Source: an uncultured Rickettsiales bacterium (GTDB taxonomy: Bacteria; Pseudomonadota; Alphaproteobacteria; Rickettsiales; UBA1997). Taken from it: a stretch of 15,588 bases of DNA. Shown here one piece after another: positions 7,493-13,246 of the stretch. Made by a program: the position numbers and the translations under genes. The DNA lies in the NCBI GenBank assembly GCA_951801155.1, contig CATOLK010000011.1, positions 1-15,588 of the forward strand, written 5' to 3'. The notes under the pieces were generated by a model. That model had not been told where the DNA came from. It worked only from the letters and a program-made list of their open reading frames with translations, and searched no databases. Every line of letters begins with the position of its first letter. The stretch's first letter is position 1.

Positions 7493-7521
7493 AGTATAAT
7501 AAAATTTTTTTAAAAATGCAA
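7493..7521 (-). promoter_or_regulatory. Promoter of the ankyrin gene with an overlapping palindrome
   Basis: Read on the minus strand, TTGCAT (7521-7516) and TATACT (7498-7493) are separated by exactly 17 bases. The -10 box ends 27 bases before the start codon, giving a very short leader. A 13-base palindrome, ACTTAC-T-GTAAGT (7483-7495), overlaps the edge of the -10 box where a repressor could bind. The promoter is well formed; the operator idea is inference. Confidence 0.55.
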
Positions 7522-8010
7522 TAGTTATAAAGTAAATAGAGTGTTACAATTTTTATTTTTAAACCATAGTTTTATTTTTTATTTTTAATTTCTTTTATTA
7601 ATCTAATAATGTTTCTTTGTATTTTTAACATCTTTTTTATATTAATTTTAACCTTGTATTTTAATCCACAAAATTCTTAAAAAGTAAAAAAATAAATAAT
7701 TTAATTTAATATAAAATTAATTTCTTAATATACATTAACGTTTGAAGATTTAATAACAAATATCTTTATTAAAATTAACGACTTTTACAAAACATCACTT
7801 CCTTAAAGACAAACGTTATATAAAATATAATAACACTAGTAATTCTAATAATATTACTGATAAAAAAAATCTATAAATATAGAGTATATATTTTAATAGA
7901 AAGTGAAATAATAACTATTTTTTTTATTGTATTATTTAGATTTTATAAAAATCTTAAAAGTTTTACTCAGAATATAATAAATATACTATCTTATAAATAA
8001 CAAATAAATA
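7522..8010. other. AT-rich non-coding spacer between the ankyrin gene and fabI
   Basis: No convincing gene is seen on either strand; the longest micro-frame noticed (ATG at 7608) encodes only 23 hydrophobic residues. The one structural item is a 9-base inverted repeat, TAACGTTTG (7736-7744) and CAAACGTTA (7810-7818), enclosing 65 bases. The two genes flanking the spacer are divergent, so it must carry both promoters, which were found at 7493-7521 and 8079-8106. Confidence 0.5.
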
Positions 8011-8047
8011 CCGATACAGAATTTAATTGGTTTAAACAATTTATCGG
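8011..8047. other. Inverted repeat upstream of the fabI promoter
   Basis: CCGATA (8011-8016) pairs with TATCGG (8042-8047), with a second inner pairing AATTG/CAATT around GTTTAAA. It ends about 30 bases before the fabI -35 box. The paired bases include the only G/C cluster for some distance, so a regulator-binding site or small hairpin is possible; the function is unknown. Confidence 0.3.
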
Positions 8048-8078
8048 GACATAATTTTTAAATTTATTATTTTAAATC

Positions 8079-8106
8079 TTGAAAATAAAATTTGATATAT
8101 TATAAT
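8079..8106 (+). promoter_or_regulatory. Candidate sigma-70 promoter for fabI
   Basis: TTGAAA (8079-8084) and a consensus TATAAT (8101-8106) are separated by 16 bases. The predicted leader is about 30 bases and contains CGGA about eight bases before the ATG at 8145, a weak Shine-Dalgarno. Confidence 0.55.
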
Positions 8107-8144
8107 ATAAACATATTATTAATTTTAAAAACAACGGAATCAAA

Positions 8145-8969
8145 ATGAAATTATTAGAAGGTAAAAAAGGAATAGTATTAGGCGTTCTAAATAATAAATC
8201 CATTGCCTGGGGTATTGCTAAAGAACTAGCAGATAATGGTGCAGAAATCGCATTAACCTATTTGGGTGAAGCTGGACAAAAAAGAGTAATTCCATTAGCT
8301 GAAGAGTTGGGTGTAAATATTACTTTAGATTGTGATGTTACGAAAGATGAAGATATTGATAAAGTTTTTGAAAAATTGGAAAAAGAATGGGGAAAACTTG
8401 ATTTTTTAGTACATTCTGTTGCTTTCTCTGATAAGAATGAATTAAGAGGTAAATTTTATAATACAACAAGAGATAATTTTAAAAATACAATGGACATTTC
8501 AGCTTATTCTTTAGTTGCATTAACTAAAAGAGCTGTTCCTTTAATGGAAAAAGCTGGCGGCGGTAGTATTTTAGCTATGACCTATTACGGATCTGAAAAG
8601 GTTATTCCTCATTATAATGTTATGGGAGTTGCAAAAGCAACTTTAGAAGCAAGTATTAGATATTTAGCAGTTGATTTAGGTGAAAAAAATATAAGAATTA
8701 ATGCTATTTCTTCCGGTCCAATAAAAACTCTTGCTGCTGCTGGTATAGGAGGATTTAACTATATGTTAAAATATAGTGAACTTAATACTCCACTAAAAAG
8801 AAATGTAACACCAGAAGATAATGGAAAAACCGCTGTATTTTTGATAAGTGATATGTCGAAAAATATAACTGGTGAAGTAGTACATTTGGATGGTGGTTAT
8901 CATGTAGTTGGTATGAAAGATCCATTTATTGAAAATATTGAAATTCCAGAAGGTTATACAGGGGATTAA
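8145..8969 (+). CDS. fabI: Enoyl-[acyl-carrier-protein] reductase (NADH), FabI type
   Basis: Cytosolic enzyme that reduces the trans-2-enoyl-ACP double bond in the last step of each type II fatty acid elongation cycle. It is the target of triclosan-like inhibitors in its family. The 274 residues form a complete short-chain dehydrogenase fold of the FabI kind. The dinucleotide-binding loop is GIVLGVLNNKSIAWGIAKEL (9-28), the cofactor strand-turn is LDCDVTKDED (61-70), and LVHSVAF (88-94) follows. The active-site region is TYYGSEKVIPHYNVMGVAK (146-164), with Tyr147, Tyr157 and Lys164 in the FabI-specific Y-x6-K spacing. INAISSGPIKTLAAAGIGGF (185-204) covers the substrate loop, and HLDGGYHVVGM (247-257) the C-terminus. 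It is a single-gene unit between its own promoter and a terminator. Together with kdsA and lpxB it supports retained envelope lipid synthesis. Confidence 0.97.
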   Translation: MKLLEGKKGIVLGVLNNKSIAWGIAKELADNGAEIALTYLGEAGQKRVIPLAEELGVNITLDCDVTKDEDIDKVFEKLEKEWGKLDFLVHSVAFSDKNELRGKFYNTTRDNFKNTMDISAYSLVALTKRAVPLMEKAGGGSILAMTYYGSEKVIPHYNVMGVAKATLEASIRYLAVDLGEKNIRINAISSGPIKTLAAAGIGGFNYMLKYSELNTPLKRNVTPEDNGKTAVFLISDMSKNITGEVVHLDGGYHVVGMKDPFIENIEIPEGYTGD

Positions 8970-8993
8970 ATATAAAAATTTATAATTCTTATA

Positions 8994-9026
8994 AATCTAA
9001 ACGCAAATTTTGTGTTTAGATTTTTT
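8994..9026 (+). terminator. Factor-independent terminator of fabI
   Basis: AATCTAAAC (8994-9002) pairs with GTTTAGATT (9014-9022). Four further inner pairs (one G-U) extend the stem to 13 base pairs with a three-base loop. The 3' arm runs into six Ts (9021-9026). It begins 25 bases after the fabI stop. Confidence 0.85.
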
Positions 9027-9540
9027 ATGTTCGTAATAGACTAAAATTTTATAAAAAACTATACATAATAATTTAACTCTAATCTCGTTTAATGGTTTTT
9101 TTCTATTTTTGATATTTATTTTATTTAAAAACTATTGTTATAAAATTTAGATATCTTGGATTTTAAGTATTATTCTTTATATCAAGATAATTTTAAACTT
9201 CTTAAGATTTTTTCACTTTGTTGATAATTTTCGATATAATATCTTGTTTAAGATTTAATGTAGATATCAATCTATAAAACCTTATTTTTTAGATCTTATT
9301 TTTAAGTTTTATAAGAATAATGGTTAAAAATAAAGTAAATTTCATTTTAAAAATAAAGTTATAATTAATAAAATAATATTTATAAACTTTTTAGTTTGTA
9401 ATATCAAAAAATAAACAAAAAATGTACAGGTTTAAATACGTTTAAGACAAATTCATTTTAAAAATATAAAAATATTATTTTTTTAGATATTTCTTTTAAA
9501 ATATTTTTTAAGTAATTTTTTATTTTTAAATATTTAAATA
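9027..9540. other. AT-rich spacer with no recognisable gene
   Basis: About 510 bases of very low G+C with stops in every frame. Short words recur, especially AAGATTT and ATATCTTG, and TATCTTG near 9150 can pair with CAAGATA near 9183. These may be traces of an old gene or repeat, but nothing is strong enough to name. No tRNA-like clover leaf or T-loop motif was found. Confidence 0.45.
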
Positions 9541-9542
9541 AT

Positions 9543-9622
9543 CCCAATCTCGCTTTTTAAGTCCTATGGAATGTTATAAAAAGGGAAAAAAGAGGTTTTT
9601 ATCTCAGACTGGGTAAACCAGT
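9543..9622 (+). ncRNA. Candidate structured RNA or leader element with competing hairpins
   Basis: This is a relatively G/C-rich island within an AT-rich desert. CCCAATCT (9543-9550) can pair with AGACTGGG (9606-9613) over eight positions with one A-C mismatch, enclosing an inner stem ATAAAAA/TTTTTAT (9576-9582 and 9596-9602). Alternatively ACTGG (9608-9612) pairs with CCAGT (9618-9622) around GTAAA. The two foldings share bases and cannot coexist, as in attenuators and riboswitches. A T-run follows at 9633-9638. The Sel1-like gene starts 77 bases downstream of the element. It matches no RNA family I recognise, and strand and transcription are assumed. Confidence 0.35.
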
Positions 9623-9698
9623 ACAAACAAAATTTTTTCATTGACTTTTTAAAAGATTATATAAAAATATAGTTATATTAACAAATACACATAAAAAT

Positions 9699-10445
9699 AT
9701 GGAGAAGATAAGAATTTTTTTTAAACATCCCATTTTATTAAGTAGATCAAAAAATGACAATAGAGAAGGAGTTATAGCATCAAGAGAACTTGCATTAAAA
9801 CTTTTTGAAGAAACCAAAAATGAACGTGAACTTGAAATAGCTAGAACAAAATTACTAAAAGCTGCATCTTTAGGAGATAAAGCAGCAATCATAAAAATTG
9901 CCGAATGTTATAAAGATGGTTCATATGGGTTTAGACAAAATCCTGATAAATCATTACATTGGTTTGGCTATATTCTTCAAAAAGATAGTAAGTTACAGCA
10001 ACAATCTAGAGTGTTGTATGCCTCAGGAATAGTACCAAGCAATACTAGATTAGTAACACCACCTTCTGATGAAGAGTTAAAATTTGTTGTAAGTAGTTGT
10101 ATAGAGTTGTTAGGAAGTATGAATGATTTAAAAAAAGATGGAAACATTTTGTTAAATTCATTAAGAGAAAGAAATAATGAATTAAATGGACAATCTATTA
10201 ATAATGAAGAAGAATCTGTGTCTGATGTGATTCTAGACGATAGTGAAAATGAATTAACAAGCTCAGATCAAGAATATATTTCAGAAAATACAGAGCAACT
10301 TAAAGATAATTCAAATGAATTAACAAACTCAGATCAAGAATATATTTCAGAAAGCATTGAACAACTCGGAGATAGTTTAAGCAATATAACAGAAATCAAT
10401 AATTCTTCTGAATTCTCAAGCGATGAAAGTAGAGGATTGGAATAG
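9699..10445 (+). CDS. Sel1-like repeat protein with an acidic, internally repeated tail
   Basis: A 248-residue protein without signal peptide or membrane segment. Residues about 28-95 carry one or two Sel1-like (TPR-related) helical repeats: ARTKLLKAASLGDKAAIIK (48-66), then IAECYKDGSYGFRQNPDKSL (67-86) and HWFGYIL. This is the family's usual 'A...G...A...LA..Y..G.....D...A..W' pattern. Such repeats bind partner proteins. Residues about 120-165 are probably helical. From about 165 onward the protein is rich in Ser, Glu, Asp and Asn and probably disordered, with a 22-residue unit repeated at 184-205 and 206-227. The N-terminus is basic and short. A TTGACT (9641-9646) lies upstream but no well-spaced -10 box was found. 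The role is unknown; an adaptor or secreted host-interaction protein is an inference from the class. It is a complete single gene. Confidence 0.7.
   Translation: MEKIRIFFKHPILLSRSKNDNREGVIASRELALKLFEETKNERELEIARTKLLKAASLGDKAAIIKIAECYKDGSYGFRQNPDKSLHWFGYILQKDSKLQQQSRVLYASGIVPSNTRLVTPPSDEELKFVVSSCIELLGSMNDLKKDGNILLNSLRERNNELNGQSINNEEESVSDVILDDSENELTSSDQEYISENTEQLKDNSNELTNSDQEYISESIEQLGDSLSNITEINNSSEFSSDESRGLE
10248..10379 (+). repeat. Two tandem 66-base units coding a 22-residue repeat
   Basis: Copies at 10248-10313 and 10314-10379 are nearly identical for the first 38 bases (NELT-SDQEYISE) and drift towards the end (EQLKDNS against EQLGDSL). The period keeps the reading frame. It looks like a recent in-frame duplication that lengthened the acidic tail of the Sel1-like protein. 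Confidence 0.85.
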
Positions 10446-10465
10446 TAGTTTAAATATTTAATTTT

Positions 10466-10487
10466 GATCTTCTGCATAAAATTTTAC
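10466..10487 (+). repeat. Short dispersed motif, copy 1
   Basis: GATCTTCTGCATAAAATTTTAC resembles the bases starting at 15540 at 17 of 22 positions, with CTGCATAAAA identical. Both copies lie shortly after the stop codon of an accessory gene. The GACCT-CTGCA form recalls, from memory, terminal inverted repeats of IS5-group insertion sequences, so this may be a worn end of such an element. No transposase is present in the window. Confidence 0.3.
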
Positions 10488-10523
10488 ATTTTAGTTTTTC
10501 ATTATTATTTACCGTTTCTTTTA

Positions 10524-10551
10524 TTGACTATAAAAAAATAAACTATATAAT
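10524..10551 (+). promoter_or_regulatory. Candidate sigma-70 promoter for ileS
   Basis: TTGACT (10524-10529) and a consensus TATAAT (10546-10551) are separated by 16 bases. The box lies 30 bases before the ileS ATG, leaving a leader of about 22 bases. No clear Shine-Dalgarno precedes the start. Confidence 0.55.
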
Positions 10552-10580
10552 ATAATATTATATATTAATATAAGTAAACA

Positions 10581-13019
10581 ATGGAAGAAAAAACAAAATA
10601 TTATCCAGAACCAAACAACAACACTGATTTCAATGAACTTGAAACAAGTATATTAGAATTTTGGAATAAAGATAACACATTTAAAGAAAGTATAGAAAAT
10701 AGAAAAAAAGAAAATAAAGAAAACAATGATTTTGTATTTTTTGACGGTCCTCCATTTGCCAATGGTTTACCACATTACGGGCATTTATTAGCAGGTTATG
10801 TAAAAGATACCGTTGCTAGATATCAAACAATGAAAGGTAAAATTGTTGAAAGAAAATTTGGTTGGGACTGTCATGGTTTACCAGCTGAAATGAATGCCGA
10901 AAAAGGAACCGGAGTAAGCGGCAGAAAAGCTATTGAAGAGTATGGAATTGAAAATTTTAATAATTATTGTAAAAATGATGTTTTAAAATATGTAAGTGAA
11001 TGGAAAGAACATGTAAATAGATCAGGTCGCTGGGTTGATTTTGATAATGGTTATAAAACTATGAACTTAAATTATATGGAATCTGTAATTTGGGTTTTTA
11101 AACAGCTTTATGATAAAGGTTTATTATATGAAGATTATAGAGTAATGCCCTATTCTTGGAAATGTCAAACTCCACTTTCAAATTTCGAAACAAGAATGGA
11201 TAATTCCTATAGAGAAAGAGCAGATAAAGCTATAACAGTGAAGTTTAAATTAATAGATTCACCAGATTTTGTGAAAGAGTTGAATTTAAATACCATTTAT
11301 ATATTAGCTTGGACAACAACTCCTTGGACTTTACCTTCAAATTTAGCATTAACTGTAAATAAAAATATTGATTATGTTTTGATAAAGAAAGACGAAAATT
11401 ATTTTATAATAGGTAAAAATAGTTTAAATAAATATAAAAAAGAGCTTTCTATTGATGAAAAAGAAAATTTTGATATTATAAAAGAATTTAAAGGCGAAGT
11501 GCTTTTGGGTTTAAAATATGAACCTTTGTTACCTTATTTAAAAGACTTAAAAGAAGTAAAAGAAGCTGAAAATTGTTTTACAATTTTACATGGTGATTTT
11601 GTAACAGTGGATGAAGGAACTGGAATAGTTCATACTGCCCCAGGCTTTGGTGAAGATGATAATTTAGTTTGTAAACCTATGGGAATTCCTACTATTTGTC
11701 CAGTAGATGATGGTGGTTGTTTTACTAATGTAATTTATGATTTTACAGGAAAACAAGTTTTTGAAACTAATGATTCTATTATTATAAAATTGAAAGAAGA
11801 AGGCAAATGGTTAAAAACTGAACAATATCTTCATAATTATCCACATTGTTGGAGAACAGATACGCCACTTATTTATAGAGCTATGTCCTCTTGGTATGTA
11901 AAAGTTACAGAAATAAAAGATAAAATGATTAAAAATAATCAAAATATTAATTGGATACCAGAGCATATAAAAAATGGTAGATTTGGAAAATGGCTTGAAG
12001 GTGCAAGAGATTGGTCTATAACAAGAAATAGATTTTGGGGTTGTCCTGTACCAGTTTGGAAAAGTAATAATCCAAAATATCCAAGAATTGATGTTTATGG
12101 TTCTTTAGATGAAATAGAAAGAGATTTTGGTGTTAGACCAGAAAATTTACATAGGCCTTATATAGATCAATTAACAAGAAAAAATCCAGATGATCCAACA
12201 GGTCAATCTTTAATGGTTAGAGTTACGGATGTTTTAGATTGCTGGTTCGAAAGCGGTTCTATGCCTTATGCTCAATTACATTATCCGTTTGAAAATAAAG
12301 AATATTTCGAAAATAATTTTCCAGCAGATTTTATAGCTGAAGGAGATGGACAAATAAGAGGTTGGTTTTATACTTTGTTGGTATTAGGAACAGCACTTTT
12401 TGACAAGAACCCGTTTAAAAATTGTATTTCTTTTGGTGTAATAGTTGATGAAGAAGGTAAAAAATTATCTAAAAGATGGAGAAATTATGTAGATCCAAAA
12501 GAGGCTTTTGAAACCTATGGTAGTGATGCTGTAAGATGGCTTATGCTAAAATCACCAGCTCTAAAAGGTGAAGAAGTTGGTATAAGTAAAGATGGAAAAG
12601 ATATGAAAGAAACATTGAGATTAGTAATAAAACCAATGCTAAATTCCTATAATTTCTTTTGTTTGTATGCTAACAGTGATGGTTTAAAAGCTGAGTTGGA
12701 TTTTACTTCTGAAAATGTAATGGATAAATATATATTATCAAAATTAAAAAATGCGATTAAAAATATTGAAAAAAATATGGATGAATACAGCATAAGCAAT
12801 GCTTGTAAAGAAGTTGAAGTATTTTTTGAAATATTAAATAATTGGTATATAAGAAGAAATAAAAATAGATTCTGGAAATCTATAAAAGATCTTGATAAAC
12901 AACAGGCTTATAATACTTTATATACAGTTTTGATAACTATGATGGAAGCAATAGCTCCTTTAGCCCCTTTTACTGCTGAATATATTTGGAGAGGATTGAA
13001 TAAGGATAATTATTTTTAA
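10581..13019 (+). CDS. ileS: Isoleucyl-tRNA synthetase, type 2 (eukaryote-like), C-terminally short
   Basis: Class I synthetase that charges tRNA-Ile and edits mischarged valine. The HIGH-type motif is HYGH (65-68) in DGPPFANGLPHYGHLL. The editing domain has TTPWTLPSN (246-254) and EGTGIVHTAPGFGEDD (345-360), and the catalytic core has GARDWSITRNRFWGCPVPVW (474-493). KLSKR (628-632) stands for KMSKS. This wording is that of the eukaryote-like IleRS2 class found in Rickettsiales and often associated with mupirocin tolerance. The protein is 812 residues, while the class normally has about 1,000-1,100. It stops within the anticodon-binding helical domain, after APLAPFTAEYIWRGL (792-806), just before the usual VHL--(F/W)P stretch. 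So the last quarter, including the C-terminal anticodon-recognition extension, is missing. Two TAA codons in a row end the frame, and no remnant is readable downstream. Catalytic and editing parts look intact. Confidence 0.95.
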   Translation: MEEKTKYYPEPNNNTDFNELETSILEFWNKDNTFKESIENRKKENKENNDFVFFDGPPFANGLPHYGHLLAGYVKDTVARYQTMKGKIVERKFGWDCHGLPAEMNAEKGTGVSGRKAIEEYGIENFNNYCKNDVLKYVSEWKEHVNRSGRWVDFDNGYKTMNLNYMESVIWVFKQLYDKGLLYEDYRVMPYSWKCQTPLSNFETRMDNSYRERADKAITVKFKLIDSPDFVKELNLNTIYILAWTTTPWTLPSNLALTVNKNIDYVLIKKDENYFIIGKNSLNKYKKELSIDEKENFDIIKEFKGEVLLGLKYEPLLPYLKDLKEVKEAENCFTILHGDFVTVDEGTGIVHTAPGFGEDDNLVCKPMGIPTICPVDDGGCFTNVIYDFTGKQVFETNDSIIIKLKEEGKWLKTEQYLHNYPHCWRTDTPLIYRAMSSWYVKVTEIKDKMIKNNQNINWIPEHIKNGRFGKWLEGARDWSITRNRFWGCPVPVWKSNNPKYPRIDVYGSLDEIERDFGVRPENLHRPYIDQLTRKNPDDPTGQSLMVRVTDVLDCWFESGSMPYAQLHYPFENKEYFENNFPADFIAEGDGQIRGWFYTLLVLGTALFDKNPFKNCISFGVIVDEEGKKLSKRWRNYVDPKEAFETYGSDAVRWLMLKSPALKGEEVGISKDGKDMKETLRLVIKPMLNSYNFFCLYANSDGLKAELDFTSENVMDKYILSKLKNAIKNIEKNMDEYSISNACKEVEVFFEILNNWYIRRNKNRFWKSIKDLDKQQAYNTLYTVLITMMEAIAPLAPFTAEYIWRGLNKDNYF

Positions 13020-13188
13020 TAATTTTATATTAAGAGTATGATTAATAGAAAAATAATAAAAAAAGTGGTAAATTTAGAAATTTTTGATATTAAAATATTA
13101 ATAATAATTTTTTTAATTTGCTTGAATTTGTTATAAAAACTAATAATAAAATATTCAAAATAAAACTAAAATTTTTTTTAAAAATATG

Positions 13189-13218
13189 TTGATTTTTAAT
13201 AAAAATTATTTATATGAT
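13189..13218 (+). promoter_or_regulatory. Candidate promoter that decides the phosphatase start
   Basis: TTGATT (13189-13194) and TATGAT (13213-13218) are separated by 18 bases. The -10 box covers an upstream in-frame ATG at 13214, which would then lie outside the transcript. GGAG at 13237-13240, six bases before the ATG at 13247, is the best Shine-Dalgarno in the window. Both signs favour 13247 as the real start. Confidence 0.5.
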
Positions 13219-13246
13219 ATTTATACATGTAATTTTGGAGAAAAAT

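Noticed and set aside
7608..7679. 23-residue hydrophobic micro-frame
   Set aside because: Chance hydrophobic frame in T-rich DNA with no start signal or neighbour relation.
13038..13136. Short frame after ileS, in the same reading frame beyond the tandem stops (possible lost IleRS tail)
   Set aside because: Its residues do not resemble the VHL--(F/W)P block or the C-terminal domain of IleRS; it is Ile/Leu/Lys-rich as expected by chance from this composition.
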